A stretch of 64,000 bases of DNA from Odobenus rosmarus divergens (taxonomy: Eukaryota > Chordata > Mammalia > Carnivora > Odobenidae). The stretch spans positions 164,400-228,399 of the forward strand of contig NW_004450383.1 in NCBI RefSeq assembly GCF_000321225.1. The letters are read 5' to 3'. The notes beneath the pieces were generated by a model. The model was given only the letters and a program-made list of their open reading frames with translations. It had not been told where the DNA came from and searched no databases. Shown here one piece after another: positions 25,719-38,231 of this stretch; positions within the stretch are counted from its first letter, which is position 1; every line of letters starts with the position of its first letter. The position numbers and the translations under genes were made by a program.

Positions 25719-27814
25719 CCTATGAAGGCTGACAAACTCCTTGCTCGTGTACACGTACATTAACTGTAGTTCCTTGGGTATCCTCTAAATTAGAAACATG
25801 GGCACTGAGATGATGGAATAGAAATAGTTTTGTCATATATATGTCAATGCAATCATAAAAACAACTCCAAATTAATGATATGTCAACATCATATTTAGAA
25901 GCAAAGAAAAGCACATTGTTTTGGTCACTGATAAAGAGTTCTTAATTCTATGAAATGTGCTAAAGCATTCAATAACTTTTTAAGGTGACATATGATTAAG
26001 AATTGAGTAATTTTTTTTAGTTCCTCTATTTGCTATATATCAAAAGAGTGTATGATTTAACTACTGGCCACAGATGTTCTTTTATACCAGCTCTGTGGGA
26101 AAAGGTAAACTTTGTCTTGGGGTGTATTTACCAGCATTCTGAGGTTTGCATATTTTTTTATTAAATGGTTTTATCTAATCTGAAATTTTTTAAATGTCCG
26201 GGTTTTCATCATGATTGTAAAATACACATTTATTATTGCAAATACACCTTTTATTACTTTGCCTGGGAAGATATAGATTTTATTCTCAAAATCTCTTAAA
26301 TGTTGACTAGAGTGTCATTTGTCTGAGATGCTTGAAGGTGAGACCGAATTTAACTCACAAGGTCTTTTCTACCGGCATGATTCTGTATTTCACCACCTTT
26401 GTAAGCCCGTTGCTAAGGTAATGAGATTCCCGAGAGGCTTCTTAACATTAAGAATCAGCAAAACTGCAAGTTTTACAGATCACTTTCTTTTAACCTACAC
26501 AGTTTCTCTGTGAAGTATTTGAATTACAGTGTCAACTGTTGTCAAGTCAGAGATTGATCAATGAGAATTTCTATGTCAGTTTGAGGCCAGATGTTAGTCT
26601 TTGGCTGGAAATCTGACTGAATTTAAAATGAGAGTTTATTACTTTAGGCAGCAAGGATCAAAGTTACTTGGTCACTACAGAAAAGGTGTTGAAAGAGTCC
26701 TGTTCTACAAATTTCAACCACTGCCATTTAAACCTACATTTCCAATTTTGTTTTCAACTCACTGCAGAAGAGTCTTCCATAGCTTCTCTTTCCTCTGACC
26801 TCCCATCTTCGTTTACTTTAGCACCTCTTCCCCAGCCTCTGATTTCTTTGACTCCACAGCAGGGAAGAGAAAGAGCAGAACCAGGTGCTACTCTGTGAAT
26901 GCCAACCTCTGACTCTGCAAATGGATGCTCACTCTTCTCCTTCCAGTTTGAGCTGTGAATGATGCACAGTATTTAGCTGACTCCAATGGAGGCAATATTT
27001 CTTAAAGAAATCCCAACTCCATTTTGTATTCTAGGAGACACAATATTAGAAGATAATGAAATCATGTATCGGTAGGACGCTAGCTAAATTATTTCTGTGT
27101 TGCCTTGAGCATTCAGTGGTAAGCTACACTGTATCAGTCAGAAATACTGCAGGAAACAAATGGCACCTTCACATTAAGTCTATGTATATATGTAAGCAGA
27201 GCTTAAGGAAGTGGCCACTAAGAAGTGGCGAGTGACAACAGAGAGTCAGGATCATCTTTAGGAATGATAACCACAGCTCTCAGAGGACAGTTGTATGGAG
27301 AGGGCACCCTGACATAATCTTGGCCTTCAGTCAAGGGTTACAGCCATCCATGGTGATCAGGCAGAAAAGTTGGGAGAAAAATGCTCCATGGAATTCTCTT
27401 CTCAACCTCCGCATTCCATCTCCTGCCAGTGCCACTTGTTCTTTGACTACTCATTGCACACAGAGGAAGTTGGGTGGCACAAGAGCCTCTCTGTTATGGG
27501 TCCATGTGGGTCAGCCTTTACTCCTACCCCCAGTGGTAAAAAGCAAGAAGAAAAATATGGAGAATGGTTCTTGAGAGGTAATCACAAAACATTCAGCACT
27601 CATATTCTAGATTATAAGACAACTATAAAATTTAAATTATTCAAAAGACATAACTATAACAGGTCATTCCATGGTTTTCTATACATGTAGTTCTCCATAG
27701 CTATAGGCATTTGTGATTGCTTATATTGTTTAATAATAAAACAACATGCTTTTGTATGCTCCTTATTGCCTTTATTCTTTTCATATTCCACAACTATTGC
27801 TTGAAAATTATGCT
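25719..27814. other. Unassigned intron DNA
   Basis: No repeats recognised over about 2.1 kb. Open frames near 26601 and 27320 have no family features. Confidence 0.5.
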
Positions 27815-27972
27815 GAGAGAAGAATAGAGCTGAAGAACGCATATTCCATAACCATACTAACTGGGTTCAAATCCCAGCTCTGCCACTTAAAATATGTGTG
27901 CCTTCAGTCGAGACCTCATAGGGCTATATCAGGATTAAGTGGAACAAGTGCTTAGAACTTTGCCTGATATTG
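27815..27972 (+). mobile_element. MIR fragment
   Basis: Contains the MIR signature ACTGGGTTCAAATCCCAGCT and GCTCTGCCACTTA, followed by GGATTAAGTGGAACAAGTGC. A SINE sits at its right edge. Confidence 0.78.
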
Positions 27973-28158
27973 GGACGCCTGGGTGGGTCAGGTGGTTAAG
28001 TGTCTGACTTCAGCTCAGGTCAGGATCTCAAGGTCCTGGGATCCAGCCAGTGTAGGACTCCACACCCATCAGGGAGTCTGCTTCTCCCTCTCCTTCTGCC
28101 CCCTCCCACTCGTGTGCATGCACTCTCTCTCTCAAATAAATAAAATCTTAAAAAAAAA
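27973..28158 (+). mobile_element. Carnivore tRNA-Lys SINE, sense
   Basis: Starts GGGACGCCTGGGTGGGTCAG and ends AAATAAAATCTTAAAAAAAA. Flanking repeats are imperfect (AGAACTTTGCCTG against AGAACTTTTCTTG), so the edges are approximate. Confidence 0.88.
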
Positions 28159-28289
28159 GAACTTTTCTTGGCACATAAATGATATATAAATTGTTATCCT
28201 CACATGTATAGACACTTGAAATGCAAAGATCAATAAAAGCTCATGGGAGGAGACAGATAAGTAAATAAATTAAAGTAAAATATACAGTT

Positions 28290-28690
28290 CAATATATAAG
28301 TATGCCCTATAAGGCCTGTAGAAGCCCAGCGAAAGGAAAAACTAACTGTGCTTGTAAGCTCAGGGCAGTCTTTATGGAAAAAGTATAACCTGACCTTGGG
28401 AAATGCACAGGAGCTTCCCCAGGTTGTGTATACTAGGAGAATGCCTTATTTCTAGGCAGAGAGGATGACATTCCTAATGGCATGTGGGTGTGAAAGGGAA
28501 CTGCGGGTGTCTCAACATGCGTGACAGGTAGCTTGTAGGAGAATGATGGAAGACAGGGCTGGAGAGACAGGAAAGATTTAGATTATGCGGGCCCCCCGTG
28601 GGAAAGGATTTGAAGAGAACTGAACAGTTTTAAAATCACCCTGGTATCATGCAGGGGTGGGATGAGTGTGTTGAAACATTGGAGACAAAA
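28290..28690 (-). mobile_element. Possible antisense copy of the ancient family at 58140
   Basis: Shows TTCTAGGCAGAGAGGATGAC and a phrase like GAACAGTTTTAAAATCACCC. Weak evidence. Confidence 0.28.
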
Positions 28691-28804
28691 ACCTCTTTTA
28701 AAATTAGCGTTGCTATCTTTTCCAATACTGCAATCAAGTGAATTCATCTCTTTCCCTTAATTATTCCAGTACCTGGCCCACATTACCTCCTCTATCCTTT
28801 CTCT

Positions 28805-29055
28805 CAAGCAGCATGGAACAGTGGAAAAGAGTGTGCTTATTGGAGTCATGTAGATGTTGAATAGAATCTCATTTAAGCTATTTCTGTGTTTATGAGCTTG
28901 GTTAGCCTCTCAGAACCTTTTGTTTTTCATCTATTTAGCTGGAGTATGATGCCTCACTCTCAGTGTTTTGATAAGAAACACATGATTTAAAACAGTTATA
29001 GTATTTAGCAAACCTCTTGTCAAATAATAGTCATTCAGTAATGGGAGCTAATATC
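28805..29055 (+). mobile_element. MIR fragment
   Basis: Starts GCAGCATGGAACAGTGGAAA, continues with GAGCTTGGTTAGCCTCTCAG and TTCATCTATTTAGCTGGAG. Confidence 0.75.
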
Positions 29056-29849
29056 CTATCTTCCTGGAAACCACATCTATGTTTATACAACCATTAGAGA
29101 GCCTAGTCCCTGACCTTGTCCGTTCATTGTTTGCCAGCGGTAAGTCACAGGTCCTAGCTTTGGTTCCCTCGAAAACAGAGGCTGAGGCATAGTTTATGGA
29201 CTAATACTTTATGGGGGGGGAAAGGGAGTACAATTCTAAAACAGCATAGATGAGGGAAAAAAGAGATATAACAGGGAAAGGAGGAATCAAATATGAGGTG
29301 ATATGCTATTGAGTGTTACTGAGTTGATCACATCCTCACAAGAAACACAGCTATGTGTTTGGTTATGTGGGCCATGTGGGCTAGTTGTGTTTTGGAGCCA
29401 TCTTTTTGGGGAGAGGGATGTAAGAAATGAATCCACTGGTATCCTCCCGATTTCCTGCCTCTTAGTGGTCAAAGTTCATCCCTCAGGCATTAAGTTCTCC
29501 ACAATTCTGGGTGGCATTGAAAACCCTCAAGGGAGCTGTTGGGAAGATCAAGCTTTTCTCAATCCTATTGGATCAAATCTGGATACTGGAGCTTCTGTAG
29601 TTTTTGCTGCAATGGACAAGATAAAGTAGACTCTGCTGATTGTTGTTCCATGCCCCAAACATATACAGGCTTGAGACAACTGATAGTGTTAGGAGAGCTG
29701 CTGAGAGAAGTAGTCATGTCCGTTTTGCCATTTTCCATTTGTTAGAAGCTAGCCACTAATGTTACCCAATAATCAAAGAGAGAGGAATTTGATTACACCT
29801 TTGGATAGAGGAGCATCAAAGAATTTGCAGACATGTTTTAAAACCACCA
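29056..29849. other. Unassigned intron DNA
   Basis: Less AT-rich; a G run at 29213-29220. Possibly a decayed LTR, not identified. Confidence 0.45.
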
Positions 29850-30390
29850 CAGAACCATTTGAAAGCAAAGATGCAAACATAATGCCTCATTACTCCCAAA
29901 TACTTTGAGTTTTACTTAAAACAGAGACTCTGTCCCACAAAACCACAAAATAACCATCTGGATTAGAAAGTTAGCCTTGATATAACACTATCAAATAATT
30001 CATGGACCTCATTCAAATTTCACTAATGATCCAAAAATGTCTCTTTTCCCTTCCTTATCCAGGAGTCAACCCAAAAAACTATTACATTTATTTGTCATGT
30101 CTTTTTGTTATATGTAATATGTCCCTCAATCTGAGTCCATGAAGTCTTTGCTCCTATTCAGACTTAGACCATGCATTCTTGACGGGAATACCACGGAAAT
30201 GATTCTCAGTGTCTTAGTGCATCACATCAGGAGGCAAACAATGTCTGTATTTCCTATACTGGTTATGTGAAACTTGATCATCTAGTAAAATTAGTGTCTT
30301 CTGGGTTTTTCCATGGTAACATCACCATTTTCACCTTTGTGACTGATACATGCTTCAAAGAGAGGTAATCCAAGACTACACTATTATCTT
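29850..30390. mobile_element. Old L1M-like 3' region fragment
   Basis: AACCATTTGAAAGCAAAGAT, TTCAAATTTCACTAATGATC, GGGAATACCACGGAAATGAT and CATCACATCAGGAGGCAAAC are a recognisable series from an old L1 family. Confidence 0.5.
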
Positions 30391-30889
30391 TTTTTCTTTT
30401 TTTTTAATCAAACAGTCACCCAGAATCCAAAATCACTACAGTGGCTACCAAATGTTGATCTTCTATTTTTATTAATTCTACATTTTTTAAACTGTCATTC
30501 TACATGCAGAGTTTTATCTTTCCTCCCATTTGCATTGAATTACATTAAATCAGTTGTAATCTATCATTATCAATGTTGTTTTGATGGTGAAACTGTCCCA
30601 GCATGTGCAGTGGAGCCCCTTCAAGCTGGTGATTTGATATGTCCCCACTGTTCCTTAAGAACTTTTTTTTTTTTTTTGACACATCAGAGTGTTCTATGTC
30701 ACATTGTTCTTTTCCTTGTCCAACCCTAGAAACAGCCTTCCTGGCTCCTTTTAGTAAAGAATGGCATTTAGAAACCAAGATCTGGGCAGGTAGTATGCTT
30801 GTCGCTATAGAAATTTATTGCTTTTAGTATTTATAGTGGATGGAACTAGAAAATATGTGTGCACACATATATGTATATCTGTGTGTATT

Positions 30890-30952
30890 TGACATAGGAT
30901 ATATATATACACTCACACACACACACATATATATACACACGTTATATATACA
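30890..30952. repeat. TA/CA microsatellite
   Basis: Alternating TATATA and CACACA runs. Confidence 0.88.
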
Positions 30953-31262
30953 CATTTTCATCTGTATCTGGCCTGTGTATATCTATATTTTAAACACGAA
31001 TTCACACAAATCCTCCACTTTAGTTTCTCCTCAGGATTCTTCGAAGCCTTCCCTTTTTCTACATCTCCTTTTTGATAATGAGAAATCTGGTGACCCTTAT
31101 CCTCAAATTCATGCTTTTCACAATCCCCTCATATATACTCAATCTCCCAACCTTACTGGCTGCGTCCTTGGCCTTACTTCTACTTGTTTGGCCCCAGCCA
31201 CAATGTCACCTGCTTCACCTCACCACCTCCTCAACCCTTAGTGCCCAACACTGCCTTTGCTA

Positions 31263-32142
31263 CAGGCTGAATATTTGTGCCCCCCTGAAATTCGTATGTT
31301 GAAATCTAATACCCAAAGTGACGTACTTGGAGATGGAGCCTTTAGGAGATGATTAAGTTATCAGAGTGCAATCCCAGTGAATGGGATTAGTGCCCCAGAG
31401 AACTCCCTCACTTGTTCCACCATGTGAGGGCACAGCTATCGGAGAAGAAAGCTTTTCCCTTCTGGGTTCTTTGGCTGGTCTAATAATTAAGTTGATGTAA
31501 GACAGATTAACAGGAGAAAAATATTAATTTTGTATTTATAAGAACCCCCATGATATAGGCTTCTTGAGAGTGAAGCAACTGAGGTTGATATACCATCCTG
31601 AGCTACGGAGAAGGAGAGAGGAGTCTGGGAATTTCAAAGGGGAAGAAGACAATTTACATGAAGATGGGGAGAGCTAATGTTTCTAAACAAATATTTGCCA
31701 TGCTGGGCAGAGACAATGGGACTCAAAGAGGAATTTGAACAAACAGGTTTCTCTGAGCTCCTTCTGACTTACCACACCTAGCTCATACTCTTTGTAGTTA
31801 TTTTTGGTGATAGCGATCTATCAGGCCAGGCCCGCTATATAAATGCTTTCAGGCAGTTAAAGGGAGACAAATAGCTCCTCCTGAGTCCCTTGGGCCCTGA
31901 TTGACTTCAGCTCAAAACAATCCACACATCAAAGTGGCACACTCTGGTGTGGCCTGCCCTGGACCCCATCGCAGCAAAAAGAAGGCTGTCTATGAACAAG
32001 GAAATAGGCTGTCTCCAGACACCAAATCTGCTAGCATTTGATCTTGGACCTCCCAGCGCTTACAACCCAGAGAAACAAATTTCTGTTGTTCAAAAACCCA
32101 GTCTATGGTATTCTGTTAAAGCAGCTCTGATGGACTCAGCTT
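31263..32142 (+). mobile_element. MaLR-type LTR, sense, split by another element
   Basis: The LTR 5' part (31263 to about 31447) and 3' part (about 31980-32142, ending TCTATGGTATTCTGTTAAAG) are in sense orientation and are separated by about 530 bp of unrelated sequence. Confidence 0.65.
31448..31979 (+). mobile_element. Unnamed LTR-like insertion inside the MaLR LTR
   Basis: About 530 bp between short AGAAG repeats (31443-31447 and 31980-31984). It contains GACAGATTAACAGGAGAAAA near its start and GGCCTGCCCTGGACCCCAT near its end, features shared with 62735-63222. The family is not identified. Confidence 0.45.
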
Positions 32143-32505
32143 CTTAACCCCAACCAAGTCACCACCTATAGAAGGAAAGAGAAGCAAAAAGACTACATAT
32201 CTTTTCTGATATTGCTCCTCTTCCACCTAAATACCTTTCCTTCTTTCTTCTTCTCCAGTTCACTAAGTGAAATAACTCTAAACGCAAGGATCACCTTTAC
32301 CTATTTGCCAACCTCCAACTCCAAGGGGTTTTATCTATACCTTCTTTTTGCCCTCATTTAAGAGCAGAGTATACATCTTATTTATCTTTATTTTCTTAAT
32401 GCTTAGTATTATTTTGATACATATTAGGAACAAAACAAATGTTTCATAAGTGAGAAATTAAAGAATTAAAATTCCTCCAGTATATCTTACCGATTTAGAC
32501 TTTGT

Positions 32506-32635
32506 GGGGCACCTGGGTGGCTCAGATGGTTAAGTATCTGACTCTTGACCTCAGCTCAGGTCTTGGTCTCAGGGTTGTGAGTTCAAGCCCCATATTGGGC
32601 TCCACACTGGTTGTGGAGCCTACTAAGAAAAGAAA
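32506..32635 (+). mobile_element. Short tRNA-Lys SINE, sense
   Basis: tRNA-like head GGGCACCTGGGTGGCTCAGA and short body ending TACTAAGAAAAGAAAA; weak AGACTTT flanking repeats. Confidence 0.85.
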
Positions 32636-32696
32636 AAGACTTTTTGCTATGCACCTAAACTCTGCTATACACAAGTTTTGTGAAATTGTCCAAGTT

Positions 32697-33030
32697 ATTG
32701 TCTTTGGGCTGTTATAACAAAAATACCATAGACTAGGTGGCTTATAAACAACAAATATCACAGTCTGGAGACTAGAAAGTCCAAGATCAAGGCACTGGCA
32801 GACTCAGGACCTCCATTTCCTCATTCATAGATGGCTGTTTTCCCCCTGGGGTCTCACACAGGCAGAAGAGGCAAAGGAGCTTTTAAAGGCCTCTTTTATA
32901 AGGGCACTAATCCCATTAATGAGGCTTCTACCCTCAGAACCTAATCACCTTCCCAAAACTCTACTTCAAATGCCATCACATTGGGGATTAAGTTTCAACA
33001 TATGAATGGGGGGGATTATTCAGTCTAAAG
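32697..33030 (-). mobile_element. MaLR-type solo LTR (MST/MLT1-like), antisense
   Basis: Starts TTGGGCTGTTATAAC and ends near CATATGAATGGGGGGG; same family and orientation as at 2620 and 25316. Confidence 0.7.
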
Positions 33031-33039
33031 CCATACTTA

Positions 33040-33205
33040 CCTTTCCTGACTCTCAGTTTTCTCATCTATAAATGGAGGTAACAATTAATTCCTTCACAGA
33101 GTTGTTATGAGGATTAAATTACATAATTAATGTTTAAAAAAAAGTTTTCCATAGTGCTAGTACAGTTTCCATGCTCAAAAAATGATAGCCACTATTATTA
33201 GTTAT
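33040..33205 (+). mobile_element. MIR fragment
   Basis: CTCAGTTTTCTCATCTATAA, GTTGTTATGAGGATTAAATT and a 3' end near ATGATAGCCACTATTATTA. Confidence 0.75.
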
Positions 33206-33395
33206 TGTTTGTGACTGTTTCTACTATAACAATCATCTGTTGCATGTTAATTGTTTGTTCAGATATCAGTTTCACCTCTTGGGTACAAAAAAATTTTCAA
33301 AGTCAGTGATATATAATAGGTATGTATTTATTGTACTTACTGTATATTGTTTTTCAGTATGAGGGTACTGCGGCTCCAAAATTACATCTTTGTTT

Positions 33396-33412
33396 GAAAA
33401 TATATCTTTGAT
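33396..33412. repeat. Target-site duplication, left copy, of the inverted L1
   Basis: GAAAATATATCTTTGAT, identical to 36881-36897; it ends where L1 ORF2 similarity begins. Confidence 0.9.
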
Positions 33413-34406
33413 AGATGGCTTTTATGATATTGAGGTATATTCCCTCTATCCCTATACTATATGGAGTTTTAATCAAGCAAGGATGTTGTATTTGGTCAAA
33501 AGCTTTTTCTGCATCAGTTGAGAGGATCATATGATTCTTGTCCTTTCTTTCATTAATTTGATGTATCACATTGATTGATTTGCAAATGTTGAACCACCCT
33601 TGCAGTCCAGGAATAAATTCCACTTGGTCATGGTAAGTAATCCTTTTAATGTACTGTTGGATCCGATTGGCTAGTATCTTGGTGAGTATTTTGATATCCA
33701 TGTTCATCAGGGATTTGATCTGTAATTCTCCTTTTTGGCAGTGTTTCTCTGGTTTTGGGATCAAGGTAATGCTGGCCTCATAGAACGAGTTTGGAAGCTT
33801 TCCTTCCATTTCTATTTTTTGAAACAGCTTCAGAAGAATAGGTATTAGTTCTTCTTTAAATCTTTGGTAGACTTCCCCTGGGAAGGCATCTGCCCCTGGA
33901 CTCTTGTTTCGGGGGAGGCTTTTGATTACTGCTTCAATTTCCTTGCAGGTTATAGGTCTGTTCAGATCTTCGACTTCTTCCTGTTTCAGTTTTGGTAGTT
34001 TATACGTCTCTAAGAGTGCATCCATTTCTTCCAAATTGCCTAATTTGTTGGCATATAGTCGCTCATAATATGTTCTTAAAATTGATTGTATTTCCTTGGT
34101 GTTGGTCATGATCTCTCCTCTTTCATTCATGATTTTATTAATTTGGGTCCTTTCTCTTTTCTTTTTGATAAGTCTGGCCAGGGGTTTGTCAATCTTATTT
34201 ATTCTTTCAAAGAACCAGCTTCTAGTTTCATTGGTCTGTTCTACTGTTCTTCTGATTTCTATTTCATTCATTTCTGCTCTAATCTTTATTATTTCTCTTC
34301 TCCTGCTTGGTTTAGGCTTTATTTGCTGTTCTTCAGCTCCTTTAGGTGTACGGTTAGCTTGTGTATTTGAGATTTTTCTAATTTTTGAGAGACACTTGTA
34401 TTGCAA
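33413..34406 (-). pseudogene. L1 ORF2 fragment (reverse transcriptase part) in the inverted arm
   Basis: A long open frame on the minus strand encodes the linker and N-terminal part of the L1 ORF2 reverse transcriptase, with readable blocks [33 protein letters not shown] and [12 protein letters not shown] (the last carries the first catalytic Asp). The frame lacks the endonuclease domain and is cut at IKAIYQ by the left insertion boundary; its last residues (to 33354) come from flanking DNA. The catalytic FADD block is absent. It is open because the element is fairly young, not because it is a host gene. Confidence 0.88.
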
Positions 34407-35055
34407 TGTACTTCCCTCCTAGGACAGTCTTTACTGTATCACAAGGGTTATGAACCAGTCTCATTAGTTTCCATGAATTTTTTAAATTCTTCTTTAATTT
34501 CCTGGTTGATCCATTCATTCTTTATTAGGATACTCTTTAACCTCAAGTGTTTGAGTTCCTTCCAAATTTCCTCTTGTGCTTGAGTTCCAGTTGCAAATCA
34601 TTGTGGTCTGAAAATATGCAGGAAATAATCCCAATCATTTGGTACCGGTTGAGACCTGGTTTGTGACCCAGCATGTGATCTATTCTGGAGAAAATTCCAT
34701 GTGCACTCAAGAAGAATGTGTAGCTTTAGGATGGAATGCTCTGTATATATCTGTGAAGTCCATCATTGTCCAATGTCATTCAAAGCCCTTGTTTCCTTGT
34801 TGATCTTCTGCTTAGATGATTCGTCCATTGCTGTGAGTGGGTTGTTGAAGTCCCCTACAATTATTGTATTATTATCTATGTGTTTCTTTAATTTGGTTAT
34901 TAATTGGTTGATATAATTTGCTGCTCCCAAATTAGGAGCATAAATATTTATAATTGTTAGATCTTCTTGTTGGGTAGATCCTTTAAGTATGATATAGTGT
35001 CCCCTTCATCTCTTACTACAGTCTTTGGTTTAAAATCTAATTTGTCTCATATGAG

Positions 35056-35790
35056 GATGCTACCCAGAGCAAGCTACACATTCAATGCAATCCCTATCAA
35101 AATACCATCGACATTTTTCACAGAGCTGGAACAAATAAACCTAAAATTTGTATGGAATCAGAAAAGACCCTGACTAGCCAGGGGAATGTTGAAAAAGAAA
35201 ACCCAAGCTGGGGGCATCACAATGTCTGATTTCAAGCTATATTACAAAGCTATGATTATCAAGACCACATGGTACTGGCATAAAAACAGACACATAGATC
35301 AATGGAACAGACTAGGGAACCCAGAAATGGACCCTCAACCTTATGGTCAACTAATCTTCAACAAAGAAGGAAAGAATAGCCAAAATAGAAAAAAAAGGTC
35401 TCTTCAATAAATGATGCTGGAAAAATTGGACAGCCACATGCAGAAGAATGAAACTGGACCATTCTCTTATACCATACACAAAGGTAAACTCAAAATGGAT
35501 GAAAGACCTAAATATGAGACAGGAATCCATCAAAATCTTAGAGGAGAACACAGGCAATAACCTCTTCAACCTCAGCCACAGCAACTTCTTGCAATACACA
35601 TCTCTAAAGGCAAAGGAAACAAAAGCAAAAATGAATGATTGGGATTTCATCAAGATAAAAAGCTTCTGTACAGCAAAGGAAACAGTCAACAAAACTAAAA
35701 GGCAACCTACGGAATGGGAGAAGATATTTGCAAATGTCTTATCAGATAAAGGGCGAATATCCAAGATCTAGAAAGAACTTATCAAACTCT
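35056..35790 (+). pseudogene. L1 ORF2 C-terminal fragment in the sense arm
   Basis: Plus-strand frames read typical L1 ORF2 C-terminal protein ([20 protein letters not shown] near 35064, then FNKEGKN and [20 protein letters not shown]), broken by stops such as the TGA after NQKRP near 35172. It is the 3' partner of the inverted arm and is non-functional. Confidence 0.85.
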
Positions 35791-35869
35791 ACACCCCAAA
35801 AACAAGAAATCCAGTCAAGAAATGGGCAGAAGACATGAACAGACATTTCTCCAAAGAAGACATCCAAAT

Positions 35870-36050
35870 AGGGACGCCTGGGTGGCTCAGTTGGTTAAGC
35901 GGCTGCCTTCGGCCCAGGTCATGATCCCAGCGTCCTGGGATCGAGTCCCATATTGGGCTCCTTGCTCAGCAGAGAGTCTGCTTCTCCCTCTCTCTCCCTC
36001 TGCTTGTACTCTCTCTGTCAAATAAATAAAATCTTTAAAAAAAAAAAAAA
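35870..36050 (+). mobile_element. Carnivore tRNA-Lys SINE inside the inverted L1
   Basis: Intact head, body and A tail. Perfect GAAGACATCCAAAT duplications at 35856-35869 and 36051-36064 lie in L1 sequence, proving insertion after the L1. Confidence 0.95.
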
Positions 36051-36880
36051 GAAGACATCCAAATGGCCAACAGACACATGAAAAAATGCTCCACATCACT
36101 TGTCATCAGGGAAATACAAATCAAAACCACAGTGAGATATCATCTCACACCAGTCAGAATGACTAAAATTAACAATACAGGAAACAACAAATGTTGGTGA
36201 GGATGCAGATAAAGGGGAACCCTCTTATACACTGTTGGTGGGAATGCAAGCTTGTATAGCGACTCTGGAAAACAGTATGGAGGTTCCTGAAGAAGTTATA
36301 AATAGAGCTACCCTACAACCCAGCAATTGCACTACTAGGTATTTACCTCAAAGATAGATATGTAGTGAAACAAAGGGGCACCTGCATCCCAATATTCATA
36401 GAAGCAATGTCCACAATAGCCAAACTATGGAAGAAGCCAAGATGTCCTTTGACAGATGAATGGAATATTACTCAGCCTTTAAAAATGATGAATACTTACT
36501 GTTTACATCAACGTGGATGCAACTGGAGGGTATTATGCTAAGTGAAATAAGTCAATCAGAGAAAGACAATTATCATATGGTTTCACTCATATGTGGAATA
36601 TAAGAAACAGTGCAAAGGACCATAAGGGAAAGGAGGGAAAACTGGATGGGAAGAAATCAGAAAGGGAGAAAAACCCTGAGAGACTCTTAACTGTGGGAAA
36701 CAAACAGAGTTGCTGAAGGGAAGGTGGGTAGCAGATGGGGTAACAGGGTAATGGGCATTAAGGAGGGCACAAGATGTGATGAGCACTGGGTGTTATATGC
36801 AACTGATGAATTATTGAACACTACATGATATACTAATGATGTACTATGTGTTGACTAATTGAATTTAAAGAATAAAAAAA

Positions 36881-36897
36881 GAAAATATATCTTTGAT
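36881..36897. repeat. Target-site duplication, right copy, of the inverted L1
   Basis: Perfect copy of 33396-33412, directly after the A-rich L1 end (AATAAAAAAA). Confidence 0.9.
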
Positions 36898-37849
36898 TTT
36901 TAAAACTCAAGGACCAAAGAAAAAACATATGGTTTCAAAATAGAGTAAGCACTTAACTCTCAATCCTAACCTGAAGATGACAGAAAACATATTTTTAAAA
37001 TGTACTGATGCTTAAGCATAGAAAGAGGAAATGTCAGTTGTTATGAGGCTAGAGGGGATCCCTAACAAAATGTATATAAATAAACATGTAAAGATACATA
37101 CAGGATATAGAGGTAAGCTGAGAATTTCATAAGCCTGTGCCATCATGGGAGTCTGTTGCTATAGCTTCTGCATAGGAAGCCAATGGGCTTTGGGGCTAGA
37201 AGCCTCCAGGGAGGAGTCCGCTGGTAATCCTGAGAAACTAGTGATTACCTCAGAGGAAAATATTTCAGCTACTGAGCCAAATGTCACTTGTGGAATGAGA
37301 GTCCAGTGCAGTTATCAAGAGGGAGGGCTCCCCAACTCAAAATGAAGACTACAAAAGTGGACTGCACCACAGATCAACAGAGGGAAAAGTTTACACCCAG
37401 AACTATAAGGTGGTTCTGACATGAGAAGAAATAAGCCTGAAGGTGGGGGATGCTGACAGTGAAGATGGGGAGTGCAGGACCTGCAGAGTTGCAGTGAAGC
37501 AAGCAAATAAAAACAGTTATTTGACAGCTTGCTCAAAACCAGCAGTCTTGTTCTTTCCTCAAGTACCTCCTCCTGCACCTTCATCACAGGCTCAAAGACC
37601 ATTATGATTTACCACGTTCTCTTCAAACATACTGCTTTAGAAGAATGTTTATTCTGCTGCTCTCTTCATACACTTCTGCTTATACCCAAGGAAACAGTTA
37701 AAAGAAGAATAAGAAAATTATTTTACATAAATATATTCGATATCCTCACAAAAAAAGGGAGAAATTCTATTCATGAAAGAATAATAGGAGGTTATGAAAC
37801 AATAAAAAGTAATAACAATCATTAAATATTCAAGAAATGACAACATAAT
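36898..37849. other. Unassigned intron DNA
   Basis: Nothing recognised. Confidence 0.5.
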
Positions 37850-38224
37850 TTTTCAGTATTAGGTTGAATTAAGATTAGATAAGCATGCACAGTGAATTAG
37901 TAAATCAGAATATATATATATACATATATTTACATATATATTTCTTCAAGAATGCAGAATAGAGAACTTCAAAAATAAGAATTTGAAAGATTGAGCAACA
38001 TGAAGGTTAAATCCCCAAATTCCAATATTCAATGTAAATGAGTTTTAGAGAGATGAAAGTACATAAGAAATAATATTTTAAGGGAAATAATTGTAACAAT
38101 TTCTTAGAACTTAAAAAAAATTACAAGTTATTTGACAGAAGAAATCTACCAAGCACCAAGCATAAAAACAAAAAACAAACAAACAAACAAAAAGCTAGGT
38201 AAATGATAGTGACATTAAAATAGC
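37850..38224. mobile_element. Degraded, probably L1-related AT-rich DNA
   Basis: A-rich sequence with TAATATTTTAAGGGAAATAA-like text of old L1 style and a TA run near 37912-37930. Weak call. Confidence 0.25.
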
Positions 38225-38231
38225 AAGTCTA

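Larger units (their letters stand above)
33413..36880 (+). mobile_element. L1 with inverted 5' half (twin priming), SINE-interrupted
   Basis: Positions 33413 to about 35050 read as L1 ORF2 on the minus strand; from about 35056 to 36880 the L1 reads on the plus strand through ORF2 C-terminus and 3' UTR into an A-rich end. The two arms are different parts of L1, and the ORF2 part between them, including the FADD motif, is missing. Perfect 17-bp duplications GAAAATATATCTTTGAT at 33396-33412 and 36881-36897 flank the whole. This is the known outcome of twin priming. A SINE (35870-36050) later split the sense arm. Confidence 0.9.

Noticed and set aside
33354..34406. 350-codon minus-strand open frame as a host gene
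   Set aside because: It reads as L1 ORF2 reverse transcriptase within an inverted L1, and its last residues run into flanking DNA past the target-site duplication.
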